64,000 nucleotides of DNA from Streptomyces sp. NBC_01275 (GCF_026340655.1 NZ_JAPEOZ010000001.1:6944001-7008000), one strand, 5' to 3'. Positions 25,801 to 34,259 are shown, numbered from the stretch's first letter. Notes: a model not told the origin generated them from the sequence alone. Translations and numbers: made by a program.

Positions 25801-28752
25801 GGCTCCGGCAGCCTGCTGGTGCGCAGCGAGGACGGCGTGTTCCGCTTCATCCACGGCTCGGTGGTCGAGTGGCTCATCGCCCGGGAGTGCGCGGTGCGGC
25901 TGGCCGCCGGGGACAGCGCGCTGCTGGGCCGACGGCAGCTCAGCCGGCTCGCCGTGGAGTTCCTGTGCGACCTCGCCGACCACCGCGCCTGCCAGGAGTG
26001 GGCCGAACGGGCGCTCGCCGACCGGGACTCCGGGGGCGCGGAGGTCGCCCGCGCCAACGCCGTGAAGATCCTCTCCCGGCTGCGCGTGCCCGCCCACACC
26101 GACCTGCGCGGCGCGGCCCTCGCCGGGGAGGACCTCTCCTACCGCGACTTCTCCGGCGTCGACCTCACCCGCGCCGACCTCACCGACGCCCGGCTGGTCG
26201 GCGCCAACCTCTCCGGCGCGGTGCTGCGCGACGCCCGGCTGACCGGCGCCCGGCTCGACGGCGCCGATCTGACCGGCGCCGACCTGCGCGGGGCCGACCT
26301 GCGACGGGCCCGGCTGATCCGCACCGACCTCACCGACGCCCGGATCGAGGGCGGCCGCTGGCGGCGCGCCGCGCTGATCGGGGCGACCACCGGCCCCGGT
26401 CTGCCGGACGCCCCCGAACTGGCCGCCGCCGCGCTCGCCCCCGGCATGGCCGTCGACTCCGGCTTCCGGCCCTCCGCGGTCGGTGTGCCGTACGGCTTCG
26501 ACATGCGCACCAGCCGGCTGCCCGAGCCGATCTCCTACAGCCCGGACGGCGAACTCCTCGCCGTCGGCAGCGAGGACGGCGGAGTCCTGGTCTGCGACGC
26601 CGCCACCGGCACCGCCCTGCGCACCCTGCAGGGTCACACCGACCGGGTCTACGCCGTCAAGTTCCGCGAGCGGGTGCTGGCGACCGGCAGCGCGGACGGG
26701 ACCGTACGGCTGTGGGATCCGGTGTCCGGCGCGTGCCGGCATCGGCTGGAGATCCATGCGCGGGGCGTCTGGCCCGTCGTCCTCGACGCGGACGGCTCGC
26801 TGCTGGCCACCGGCGACGCCGACGGCGTGGTCACCCTCTGGGACACGGCTTCCGGGACACCGCTGCACCGGCTGGCCGGTCACTCCGCGCCCGTCTACAC
26901 CGTCGCCCTCGCGGCGGACGGCGCCACCCTCGTCACCGGGGACGCCTCCGCTGCCGTACGGCTGTGGGACGTCGGGAGCGGGCGGCTGCTGGGGGCGCTG
27001 CCGGGGCACCGGGGGGCGGTGTTCCGGGCGCGGTTCAGCCCGGACGGCACGCTGCTGGCCACCGGGGACATGGGCGACGGGCGGGCCGGGACCGTGCGGG
27101 TGTGGGACGTGGCCGGGCGGCGCGTGCTGCACACCTTCACCGGGCACGCGGGACGCGTCTACACGCTGGACTTCCATCCCGGGGGCCGGTTCCTGGTGAG
27201 CGCGGACACCGAGGGAGAGGTGCGGCTGTGGGACCTGGCCGCCGGGGCCGCGGCCGAGGGCGGGCTGCTGGGCGGCTGCCGCGGGGCCGTGTACCAGGTG
27301 CTGTTCGATCCCGACGGGACGCTCCTCGCCGCCGGGGACAGCCAGGGCGTGGTCCGGCTGTGGCGCTTCCTCTCGGACGCCGACCGGGACGCCCGAGGAG
27401 ACGCCCGGCGGGACGCCCGGCGGGACGTCCAACGAGACGCCGACCGGGGCGCCGGCCCGGACTCCGGTGCGCGGTCCGGGCCGGTCGCCGTGCCGCTGAC
27501 CCGCCAGCCCCCGGAGCACCGCGGCTCGGTCTGGGTGTGCAAGTTCCGCCCGCGCGGGGAGAGCGCTGCCGGGCCCGCCCCGGAGACCGGCCCGCTCCTG
27601 GTGACCGGCGGCAACGACGGCGTCGTACGGCTCTGGGACCCGGCCACCGGACAGGGGCGGCGCATCCTGCGCGGCCACGGCCGCCGGATCGGCACCCTCT
27701 CCTTCAGCGCCGACGGCTCGCTGCTCGCGGCCGGCGGCAACGACGGCGTCGTCCGGCTGTGGCACTGCGCGACCGGGCGGCGGCTGCGGGAACTCGCCGG
27801 GCAGAGCGACCGCCTGGTCTCGGCCGTCTTCAGCCCCGTCGGCCCGCTGCTCGCCACGGCGAGCAGCGACGGCGACATGTACCTGTGGAACGCGGAGACC
27901 GGCGAGTACCAGCGCGAGATGGACGTCGAGACGGACCACGTCTGGGCCGAGGCGTTCAGCCCCGACGGCGACCTGCTCGCCACCGCCAACGACGACGACA
28001 CCGTCCGCCTCTGGTACCGCGCCACCGGCGCGCACGTCGTCACCGTCGGCGAGCACTTCGGCCGGGTCCGCTCCATCTCCTTCCGGCCCGACGGGGTGCT
28101 CCTGGCGACCGGCTGCGACGACCGCAAGGTGCGGATCTGGGACGTGGCCGAGCGCCGGATCACCGCCGTCCTCGACGGACACACCGACCGGGTGTACGCC
28201 GTGGCGTTCGCGCCCGACGGCGACTGGCTGGCCAGCGCCTCCTGGGACGGACGGGCGCTGATCTGGCGGGACGGCGCGGTCGCCCACCGGCTCACCGGGC
28301 ACACCGGCAAGCTGTGGACGGCCGCCGCGCACCCGCGGCGCCCGCTGCTGGCGACCGCCGGCGACGACCGCACGGTCCGCCTGTGGGACACCCGCACCGG
28401 CCGGGAGACCGCCGCCCTCACCGGCCACACCGGCCGTGTCCTGACGGTCGCCTTCAGCCCCGACGGCTCCCTCCTCGCGAGCGGCGGCGAGGACGGCACG
28501 GTACGGCTGTGGAGCGTCCCCGCCGAGGTCCCCGCCGCCGGACCCTCCGACGGCCCCGCCGCGCTCCGCGCCACCCTGGTAGGCCTGCCGGGCGGCTGGG
28601 CCGCGCTCGCGCCGTCCGGCGGCTACAAGTACGAGGGGGACGTGACCGGCGAGTTCTGGCACGCGGTCGGCATGTGCCGCTTCGAGCCGGGGGAGCTGGA
28701 CGGACATCTGCCGGGCGTGCGGAACGTGGCGTTGGAGGAGCCGTTGCAGTGA
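22813..28752 (+). CDS. Giant TIR / degenerate metallophosphoesterase / NACHT / pentapeptide / WD40 protein
   Basis: A 1979-residue STAND-type protein. In order: TIR domain (about 6-135; FFVSYSPADERWASWIAW, possible catalytic Glu in YGRMEW); a calcineurin-like phosphoesterase fold (206-450) keeping VTGDLT but with PGGHD for PGNHD and LHGPAGG for the last His pair, so probably inactive; a region like a restriction-endonuclease fold (534-640); NACHT ATPase (Walker A GDFGHGKTF at 706, Walker B VLLFDGFDEL at 776); pentapeptide repeats (1097-1185); and about 15 WD40 repeats (1230-1905). Such proteins sense through the repeats and signal through TIR, often by NAD+ breakdown. GGGGGA precedes ATG 22813; ATG 22798 is the alternative. 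Confidence 0.93.
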   Translation: MTGETGPLDFFVSYSPADERWASWIAWTLEEAGYRTVLQAWDFVPGTNFVDFMDRGVSESAAVVAVLSRNYERSRYGRMEWQAALRADPDAPERRLLTVRVEDIPVEGLLATITYVDLVPVADPAAARDLLLTRVRQALDGRARPSLRPDYPGSGRPVPPAPAPPVAPPPDRPPDRPLGRPGWAGRRRPAAPPVYPRVPGDAATRDTVTVLQLAGPAFGRGQDPAELQAAIWGDLVELADAGAPSPDLLVVTGDLTASGSPREFDQALAFLTGLRALLGLEPHRVALVPGGHDVNQAACRAYFSTCEADEMPPRPPYWPKWRHFARLFQELYQGLDAVFDSDQPWTLFPVPELHTVVAGLNSSMAYSHRLDDQYGLVGPEQAAWFAQALRPYEEEGWLRIGALRHAPGAARTAAPRGAAPDGSGPLRDTDVFARLTAPRLHLLLHGPAGGGAHPALATAAGELPLLGAAGPARHQLLRLGREGLAAWPGPGEPRRSRVQWRRAHRAFAPDEAASTDVPDAVAAPDAEPRAVQSPAEILLARVAEVCRTRHEGAQIRPVAGPVPQLLVTWTQSGFVRQQRVAVHTGTPTAQDVDRIVALVHAADSQTEAELVHDGPPPARDLRDLARRRGVRVRSFTEFQGLLDLRAYVGAQSERLRTDPRYPPGMYLPQRYREVERIDAEDRDGLVDDMLRLLDSDQGRFLLLLGDFGHGKTFALRELARRIPTELPHLVPLLVELNALDRAYSFEGLVAAHLAVHGVDDIDLRAFRYMLQQGRIVLLFDGFDELVTRVTYDRAAERLQVLLDSAVDHAKIVVSSRTQHFRSRGQVLTALGERVGLLPHRRVLAVQEFTPQQIRAYLVNRYDGDDRAADRRVRLLDAIPDLMVLCRNPRLLGFVADLDDDQLRAVAGAGRALSPAGLYQEVLSAWLRHERQRAAGGPGRAPGLSEDQLWHAVTALALRLWESGQDSLRLDELTDVAETLTGLADSRLSVPQAAHAVGSGSLLVRSEDGVFRFIHGSVVEWLIARECAVRLAAGDSALLGRRQLSRLAVEFLCDLADHRACQEWAERALADRDSGGAEVARANAVKILSRLRVPAHTDLRGAALAGEDLSYRDFSGVDLTRADLTDARLVGANLSGAVLRDARLTGARLDGADLTGADLRGADLRRARLIRTDLTDARIEGGRWRRAALIGATTGPGLPDAPELAAAALAPGMAVDSGFRPSAVGVPYGFDMRTSRLPEPISYSPDGELLAVGSEDGGVLVCDAATGTALRTLQGHTDRVYAVKFRERVLATGSADGTVRLWDPVSGACRHRLEIHARGVWPVVLDADGSLLATGDADGVVTLWDTASGTPLHRLAGHSAPVYTVALAADGATLVTGDASAAVRLWDVGSGRLLGALPGHRGAVFRARFSPDGTLLATGDMGDGRAGTVRVWDVAGRRVLHTFTGHAGRVYTLDFHPGGRFLVSADTEGEVRLWDLAAGAAAEGGLLGGCRGAVYQVLFDPDGTLLAAGDSQGVVRLWRFLSDADRDARGDARRDARRDVQRDADRGAGPDSGARSGPVAVPLTRQPPEHRGSVWVCKFRPRGESAAGPAPETGPLLVTGGNDGVVRLWDPATGQGRRILRGHGRRIGTLSFSADGSLLAAGGNDGVVRLWHCATGRRLRELAGQSDRLVSAVFSPVGPLLATASSDGDMYLWNAETGEYQREMDVETDHVWAEAFSPDGDLLATANDDDTVRLWYRATGAHVVTVGEHFGRVRSISFRPDGVLLATGCDDRKVRIWDVAERRITAVLDGHTDRVYAVAFAPDGDWLASASWDGRALIWRDGAVAHRLTGHTGKLWTAAAHPRRPLLATAGDDRTVRLWDTRTGRETAALTGHTGRVLTVAFSPDGSLLASGGEDGTVRLWSVPAEVPAAGPSDGPAALRATLVGLPGGWAALAPSGGYKYEGDVTGEFWHAVGMCRFEPGELDGHLPGVRNVALEEPLQ
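27376..27450 (+). repeat. Short tandem repeat inside the WD40 region
   Basis: Units close to CGGGACGCCCGG recur about six times and encode an Asp/Ala/Arg series (DADRDARGDARRDARRD). This charged insert separates WD40 repeats 7 and 8, so it may be the hinge between two seven-bladed propellers. Confidence 0.7.
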
Positions 28753-28763
28753 GGTGTCCCTTC

Positions 28764-28803
<40 letters not shown>

Positions 28804-28818
28804 GGGAGCGGTCGGCCC

Positions 28819-30030
28819 CTACTTGAGCGCGGCCATGATGATCCGGCCGACGACCGGGTTCGCGTCCTCGCTCTTCGCGTCCGTGGAGTTGACGGAGTAG
28901 ACGAGCGTGCGACTGAGGTCCCGGGTGGCGGCCATCGCCGAGTTGTAGCCGTACCGGCCGCCGGACTTGACCCAGTAGACCTTCCCCTCGGACTCGAAGC
29001 GCTGGAGCCCCGCGCTGTAGGAGGCGCCGGTGATGTCCGCCGGCACCGTGAACATCTCCTGGAGCTGCGGCTCCGGCACGATTCGGCCCCGGAAGAGCGA
29101 GGTCAGCAGCCGCTCCAGGTCCGCGGTCGTGGAGATCATGTCCCCGGCCGCGAACCGGTCCGCCTGGTTCCACTCGGTGACGTCCACGAACTCCGTCGTC
29201 CCGTCCGCCTTCTTCACCTTCTGGTAGCCGAGGTTGTGCGGGCCGAGGATGCGCGGGTCGGTCCCCGGGAAGTACGTGTCCCGCATCCCGGCGGGCGCCA
29301 GCACCAGCCGGGTGGCCTCGGAGGCGTACGACCGCCCGGTCGCCTTCTCGATCAGCAGGCCGAGGAACGTGTAGTTGATGTTCAGGTAGTGCTGCTGCTC
29401 GCCCGGACAGAACTCCGGCTTCTTCGCGCCCGCCGACGCGGCGACCTGCTGCGGGGCGAGCGTGTCGAAGCGGTGCGCGTACACCTCCTCGAAGGTGTTC
29501 CCGAGGCCGTCGCCCGCCGGTATGCCGCTGGTGTGGTTGAGCAGCTGCCGCACGGTGATCGGCCGGAACTGTCTGCCGAGGAGGCCGGGCAGATAGTGCT
29601 GGATCGGCGTGTCGAGGTCGATCCGGCCCTCGGCCGCGAGCCGGAGCACGGCCGCCGCCGTCACCACCTTCGTCGTCGAGCCGGCCCGGAAGCGGGCACC
29701 GGGGTCCGCCGCCGCACCGCTCGCCAGGTCGTGCACGCCCGCGCTGCCGCGCCAGGCGCCGTCCGTGCCGCCGACCCGGACGAGCGCGGCGGTCGCGTCG
29801 GCGTCCGGGAGGCCGGTGAGCGCGGCGGCGAGGGCCGCCGTGTCGAGGGCGCCCGTCTGCTGGGAGGCAAGGGCAGCGGGTGCGGCCGGTGCGGCCGGTG
29901 CTGCGAACGCGGGGGCGGCCAGGGGGCCGGCCGCCGTCAGGGCGAGGACGAGAGAGGCGGTGACCAGGGTGGTGCGACGGCGAGCACGCATCGGAAGGGG
30001 GCTCCAGGGGAGATCGTCGAATGGCTTCAC
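28819..30030 (-). CDS. Secreted serine hydrolase, beta-lactamase / D-Ala-D-Ala carboxypeptidase family
   Basis: A 403-residue exported class C-like serine hydrolase. The catalytic serine and lysine are in GSTTKV (SxxK), the tyrosine in HYLNINYTFLG (YxN as YLN), and the third motif is KSGG. A signal peptide (TLVTASLVLALTAAGPLA, cleaved near AFA) shows export. Family members are DD-peptidases, esterases or beta-lactamases; this long form resembles the R61-type carboxypeptidases. The GTG at 30030 has GGAAG upstream; ATG at 29991, just before the arginines of the signal, is also possible. Confidence 0.85.
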   Translation of the reverse strand: MKPFDDLPWSPLPMRARRRTTLVTASLVLALTAAGPLAAPAFAAPAAPAAPAALASQQTGALDTAALAAALTGLPDADATAALVRVGGTDGAWRGSAGVHDLASGAAADPGARFRAGSTTKVVTAAAVLRLAAEGRIDLDTPIQHYLPGLLGRQFRPITVRQLLNHTSGIPAGDGLGNTFEEVYAHRFDTLAPQQVAASAGAKKPEFCPGEQQHYLNINYTFLGLLIEKATGRSYASEATRLVLAPAGMRDTYFPGTDPRILGPHNLGYQKVKKADGTTEFVDVTEWNQADRFAAGDMISTTADLERLLTSLFRGRIVPEPQLQEMFTVPADITGASYSAGLQRFESEGKVYWVKSGGRYGYNSAMAATRDLSRTLVYSVNSTDAKSEDANPVVGRIIMAALK

Positions 30031-30039
30031 GACGATCTT

Positions 30040-30061
30040 CCGGTGAACCGAGCGTCACCGG
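30040..30061. promoter_or_regulatory. Inverted repeat upstream of the serine hydrolase gene
   Basis: CCGGTGA and TCACCGG are 7-bp arms eight bases apart, immediately upstream of the minus-strand hydrolase start. It could be an operator or part of the leader. No matching regulator is adjacent. Confidence 0.35.
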
Positions 30062-30118
30062 ATCCTCACTGAGGAGGGCGTCCGTCCCTGGTGGATCCCT
30101 GACCAAGTCCCTTGTCTG

Positions 30119-30131
30119 GTAACGAAGTTAC
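30119..30131. promoter_or_regulatory. GTAAC-GAA-GTTAC palindrome in the divergent promoter region
   Basis: Perfect 5-bp arms with a 3-base spacer lie between the divergent serine hydrolase and sigma factor genes. The relative AT-richness in this GC-rich DNA makes it stand out as a possible operator for either gene. Confidence 0.4.
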
Positions 30132-30244
30132 TGAGGGGTGATCCCTAGGGGCCGAAAAGTGTTATCCCGGAACCCCTCGATCCGTCTCCACAGTGTGATC
30201 TCCGACATTGCCAACAGCGCGGTCCCGGCTGAGAGGGTGCGGGC

Positions 30245-31939
30245 ATGACGACGTACGCGGACGGCGAGGCCGGGCAGCACTGGCGCGCCACCATCGCCGC
30301 GGCGCAGGCCGGGGACCGGCACGCGCTGGACGCGCTGGTCGCGGGCTGGCTGCCGCTGGTCTACAACATCGTCGGCCGCGCCCTGAACGGCCACGCCGAC
30401 GTCGACGACGTCGTCCAGGAGACCATGCTGCGCGCCGTCGACAACCTCGGCTCGCTGCGCGAGCCCGACAGCTTCCGTTCCTGGCTCGTCGCCATCGCCA
30501 TGCGCCAGATCCGCGACCGCGCGCGCCGCAGGACCGCACCGCGCCTCGACGAGAGCGCACCCCACGGCGACGCCGCCGACTTCGCCGAACTCACCGTCCT
30601 CAGGCTCCAGCTGGAGGGCCAGCGGCGCGAGGTCGCGGAGGCGGTGCCCTGGCTGGACGACGAGGACCGGCAACTGCTGTCCCTGTGGTGGCTGGAGGTC
30701 GCGGGCGAGCTCACCCGCCGCGAGCTGGCCGCCGCCGTCGGCATCAGCCGCCAGCACGCCGCCGTGCGCGTCCAGCGCATGAAGGAACGCCTGGAGGTCT
30801 CCCGGGGCATCGTCCGCGCCCTCGACAGCGCCTGCCCCGACCTGCGCGACCTGACCGCCCGCTGGCCCGGCCGCCCCGACTCCGTCTGGCGCAAGCGGCT
30901 GGCCCGGCACATCCGGGGCTGCGGCTACTGCGGCGACGCCCGCGAGACCGTCGTACCGGCGGAACGGCTCCTCGTCGGCATCGCGCTCGTGCCCGTCCCC
31001 GTCGGCTTCACCCTCTCCCTGGCCCTCGGCGGCAAGACGGCGGCGGCCGCGGCGGCAGGCTCCGTGGGCTGGTCCGCGAAGGTGCTGGGCGCGCTCACCA
31101 AGCCGGCCGTCGCGGTGACGGCGGGCGCGACCCTCGCGGCAGGCGGGGCCTACATCGTCGTACAGCCCCCCGACGGCCCGCCCGCCCAGGCGGCCGTCGC
31201 CCCCACGGCGGCGAGCACGCCCGTCCGGCAGACCCCGGCCGCGCCCTCTCCCTCCTCGTCACCCTCCTCGTCCCCGTCTCCGTCGCCCTCCGTGACGGAG
31301 AAGAAGACGGCTCTGTACGGCAGTGTCGTGGACGCCGTCGACAGCGCGCCCGCCCCCGGCACCGCGCCCGCGGCCCTGCCGCGCCGGCCCGCGTCCGGGA
31401 TCGCCAGCACGGGCGGCGCGCACGCCACCATGAACCACCGTGGGGACGCCGTGACGCTCACCGGCCAGGGCTATGTCCTCGTGCGCTGGCAGATCTCGCC
31501 GCAGTACCGGGCCGGCAGCCTGGTCATGCCGGCCTGGACCGGCCTGAAGGGCAAGCTTTTCCACGTGGCCTCGGGCGGCGGCCGCCGGATGGACGACCCC
31601 GTCAGCTCCACCGACGCCTCCGCCACCGGAATGGGCAACTCCACCACCGGCTACGCCGTCCTGCCCGCCGGTACCCAGCAGATGTGGCAGAACGAGTACT
31701 TCTACGTCGACGGCGACGTCACCCTCACCGTGAACGAGCGCGGCGCCGACTACGGCCTCAACGTCTTCCCGACGACCTGGGACGCCGTGGAGCAGGACGT
31801 CACCACCGGCCCCGACCAGGGCGCGACCCGCTACGGCCTGGTCCGCGACACCGGCGACGACGCGACCCCGGTCCCGCAGTACCTCACCCGCGCCGTCCCG
31901 ACCGACCCGGCGACGGTGGCTCAGCGCTCGGACGTGTAG
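30245..31939 (+). CDS. ECF-like sigma factor fused to zinc-motif, membrane and outer domains
   Basis: A 564-residue one-chain signal protein. Region 2 is seen in ADVDDVVQETMLRAVDNL, region 4 in TRRELAAAVGISRQHAAV. Next comes HIRGCGYC, the HxxxCxxC motif of zinc-binding anti-sigma factors, then hydrophobic segments (LLVGIALVPVPVGFTLSLAL and AVAVTAGATLAAGGAYIVV), a Ser/Pro linker and an outer domain of about 190 residues rich in strands. So the sigma factor seems to carry its own anti-sigma-like tether and sensor. GAGAGGG precedes ATG 30245. It overlaps the convergent phosphodiesterase gene by 19 bases. Confidence 0.85.
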   Translation: MTTYADGEAGQHWRATIAAAQAGDRHALDALVAGWLPLVYNIVGRALNGHADVDDVVQETMLRAVDNLGSLREPDSFRSWLVAIAMRQIRDRARRRTAPRLDESAPHGDAADFAELTVLRLQLEGQRREVAEAVPWLDDEDRQLLSLWWLEVAGELTRRELAAAVGISRQHAAVRVQRMKERLEVSRGIVRALDSACPDLRDLTARWPGRPDSVWRKRLARHIRGCGYCGDARETVVPAERLLVGIALVPVPVGFTLSLALGGKTAAAAAAGSVGWSAKVLGALTKPAVAVTAGATLAAGGAYIVVQPPDGPPAQAAVAPTAASTPVRQTPAAPSPSSSPSSSPSPSPSVTEKKTALYGSVVDAVDSAPAPGTAPAALPRRPASGIASTGGAHATMNHRGDAVTLTGQGYVLVRWQISPQYRAGSLVMPAWTGLKGKLFHVASGGGRRMDDPVSSTDASATGMGNSTTGYAVLPAGTQQMWQNEYFYVDGDVTLTVNERGADYGLNVFPTTWDAVEQDVTTGPDQGATRYGLVRDTGDDATPVPQYLTRAVPTDPATVAQRSDV

Positions 31940-32613
31940 CGCAGCGAGCAGAGGGCGTCGATGCGGTTGGTGGTGATCGAGTCGACGCCCGTGTCGATCA
32001 GACGGCGCATGGAGCGGCGGGTGTCCGGGGTCCAGACGGACAGCAGGTGGCCGCCGTGGTGGACCTGGGCGGCGAGGTCCCGGTTCACCAGGGAGAAGCG
32101 GTAGTTGAGCCAGCGGGGCTTCACCGCCGCGAGCAGGGCGGGCCGCGGGGGCGCCACGCTGGTGCAGGTCAGGGCGATCTCGGCGGCCGGGTCGGCGGCG
32201 CGGACGGCGAGCATCGCGACGGCGTCGGCGCAGTAGTAGACGCGGTCCGCCGCCCCGGCCTCGCGCACGGCGTCCACGACGCGGCGCGCCTGACGCGCCT
32301 CCCGAGTCCCCGGCAGATCGATCATCACCCGGCTGCCCTCGGTCGCCGCGAGCGCCTCCACCAGCGTCGGCACCCCGCCCTCCGTCAGCCCCCGGACCTC
32401 GTCGGCCGACAGCGACCGCAGGGGCCGGTCGTGCTCCCACAGCCGCTTCAACGTCTCGTCGTGCAACAGCACGGGCTCCCCGTCCCTGGTCAGCCGTACG
32501 TCGATCTCGACGGCGTCCGCGCCCTGGTCGAGCGCGGAACGCAGCGAGTCGATCGTGTTCTCACGGAAGCGGTAGGGGTCGCCGCGATGGGCCACGGCCG
32601 TCAGGGTCTGCAT
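31921..32613 (-). CDS. Glycerophosphodiester phosphodiesterase
   Basis: A 230-residue cytoplasmic GDPD-family enzyme that splits glycerophosphodiesters such as deacylated phospholipids into glycerol-3-phosphate and an alcohol. The active-site pattern is clear: AHRGDPYRFRENT near the N-terminus, EIDVRLTRDGEPVLLHD after it, and VWTPD near the end. There is no signal peptide, unlike secreted GlpQ. It precedes no obvious partner; the deaminase gene upstream is on the same strand, 61 bases away. Confidence 0.9.
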   Translation of the reverse strand: MQTLTAVAHRGDPYRFRENTIDSLRSALDQGADAVEIDVRLTRDGEPVLLHDETLKRLWEHDRPLRSLSADEVRGLTEGGVPTLVEALAATEGSRVMIDLPGTREARQARRVVDAVREAGAADRVYYCADAVAMLAVRAADPAAEIALTCTSVAPPRPALLAAVKPRWLNYRFSLVNRDLAAQVHHGGHLLSVWTPDTRRSMRRLIDTGVDSITTNRIDALCSLRYTSER

Positions 32614-32674
32614 GGGCCCATTGTGTCCGCTGTCTCCGCAGGGGCCCCTTGTACCGGTCGGCGGGGCGGTGGGG

Positions 32675-33742
32675 TCAGGGGGCGAGCCACCCGGCGGTGT
32701 ACGTGTCGATCTCGGCCCGGATCCGGGCCTTGCCGGTCTCGTCCAGGAAGGACGCCTCGACCGCGTTCCGGGCGAGGTCGGCCACGCCGTGCTCGTCGAG
32801 GTCGAGGAGACGGGCGGCGACCGCGTACTCGTTGTTCAGGTCGGTGCCGAACATCGGCGGGTCGTCGGAGTTGATCGTGACCAGGACGCCCGCCCGCACG
32901 AACTCCTTGATCGGGTGCTCGTCGAGGGTGCGGACCGCGCGGGTGGCGATGTTGGAGGTCGGGCACACCTCCAGCGCGATGCGGTGCTCCGCGAGATGCG
33001 CGAGCAGCTTCTCGTCCTGCGCGGAACTGGTGCCGTGGCCGATGCGCTCGGCGCGCAGGTGGGTCAGCGCGTCCCACACCGTCTGGGGCCCGGTCGTCTC
33101 GCCGGCGTGCGGAACGGACCGCAGCCCGGCGGCGATCGCCCGGTCGAAGTACGGCTTGAACTGCGGCCGGGGTACGCCGACCTCGGGCCCGCCGAGCCCG
33201 AAGGAGACCAGGCCCTCGGGGCGCAGACGGTCGTCGACGGCGAGCCGCGCGGTCTCCTCGGCGGCCTCGAGACCGGCCTCGCCGGGAATGTCGAAGCACC
33301 AGCGCAGCACGGTCCCGAACTCCGACTCCGCCGCCTTGCGGGCGTCCTCGATCGCGTCCATGAAGGCGCGTTCGTCGATGCCGCGCCGGGTGGAGGAGAA
33401 GGGGGTGATCGTCAGCTCCGCGTACCGCACCTGCTGCCGGGCCAGATCCCGGGCCACCTCGTACGTCAGCAGCCGTACGTCCTCCGGGGTGCGGATGAGG
33501 TCCACGACGGACAGATACACGTCGATGAAGTGCGCGAAGTCCGTGAAGGTGAAGTAGTCGGCCAGGGCCTCGGGGTCGGAGGGCACCCTGGAGTCGGGGT
33601 GCCGGGCGGCCAGCTCGGAGACGATGCGGGGGGAGGCGGAGCCGACGTGATGGACGTGCAGTTCGGCCTTCGGCAGCCCGGCGATGAAGGCGTGCAGGTC
33701 GCCTGCGGCGGGCGTGCTGGCTGGGTCGAGGTGATCGGTCAA
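32675..33742 (-). CDS. Adenosine-deaminase-family enzyme, probable aminodeoxyfutalosine deaminase
   Basis: A 355-residue amidohydrolase. The metal and catalytic residues of adenosine deaminases are present: AELHVHHVG (HxH), VPHAGET, ERIGHG, VCPTSN and INSDDP. The first motif reads HVHHVG rather than HLDG, which sets this group apart from true adenosine deaminase. From memory, the Streptomyces proteins of this group (SCO5662-like) deaminate 6-amino-6-deoxyfutalosine in the futalosine menaquinone pathway; I rate that as likely, not certain. TTG start with GGGGAGGA upstream. Confidence 0.85.
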   Translation of the reverse strand: MTDHLDPASTPAAGDLHAFIAGLPKAELHVHHVGSASPRIVSELAARHPDSRVPSDPEALADYFTFTDFAHFIDVYLSVVDLIRTPEDVRLLTYEVARDLARQQVRYAELTITPFSSTRRGIDERAFMDAIEDARKAAESEFGTVLRWCFDIPGEAGLEAAEETARLAVDDRLRPEGLVSFGLGGPEVGVPRPQFKPYFDRAIAAGLRSVPHAGETTGPQTVWDALTHLRAERIGHGTSSAQDEKLLAHLAEHRIALEVCPTSNIATRAVRTLDEHPIKEFVRAGVLVTINSDDPPMFGTDLNNEYAVAARLLDLDEHGVADLARNAVEASFLDETGKARIRAEIDTYTAGWLAP

Positions 33743-34259
33743 GGGGTCCTCCCCGGGACGGCGTCCGGGGCCGCTGGGGCCGCACGGGACGCGGGTGATC
33801 GGCTGATCGATGACTCGGGATCATCGTAAACGCCCCACCTGGCCCCACATCGACCCCGCCCCGAGGCACCCTCAACCCCGCGCCGCGAGGCGCACTTCGG
33901 GTCGCACCCCGCTGCACCGCGCACTTCGGGTCGCACCCCGCCGCGACGCGCGCTCCGCACCCCGCCCCGAGCCCCGCCCTGTTCTCCGCCCCGACCTGCG
34001 CTCGGCTCGCCGCCCAACCCCGCTCCGGAACCGTGCCCCGCCCCGTGCCGGGACCCGCGCCCTGCCCCGCGTCCCGGCCCGCACCGTGGGGTGCGCCTCG
34101 GGTCGCCGGGGGACACGCTCCCTTCCGGCCCCCCTGCCCCGCCCCCCGCGCCGCGCTTTGCGGGGGCCGTTCGGCCTTGCGGCCCGCCGCTCGTCGGCCC
34201 AACCGTGGGCCGTAGCATGGCGTGACGTACGGCAGAGGGCTAAAGAGGGGACCCCGCGC
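33743..34259. other. C-rich low-complexity divergent intergenic region
   Basis: These 517 bases separate the divergent deaminase and DUF4190-like genes. The middle is a long run of CCCGCCCCG-like words with strong strand asymmetry (C over G on the plus strand). Open frames cross it but have no plausible start or codon pattern. A 23-bp direct repeat is listed separately. Promoters for both genes must lie near its ends. Confidence 0.6.
33890..33941. repeat. 23-bp direct repeat, two copies
   Basis: The word GCGCACTTCGGGTCGCACCC followed by CGC occurs at 33890-33912 and again at 33919-33941, a period of 29 bases. It lies in the C-rich region upstream of the deaminase gene. Confidence 0.85.

Noticed and set aside
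22780..28707. A 1975-codon open frame antisense to the giant TIR gene, and a 1924-codon frame in a third register
   Set aside because: Both lack recognisable motifs and have the His/Arg/Gly/Ala composition produced by reading GC-rich codons in the wrong frame. The plus-strand frame starting at 22813 has clear domains.
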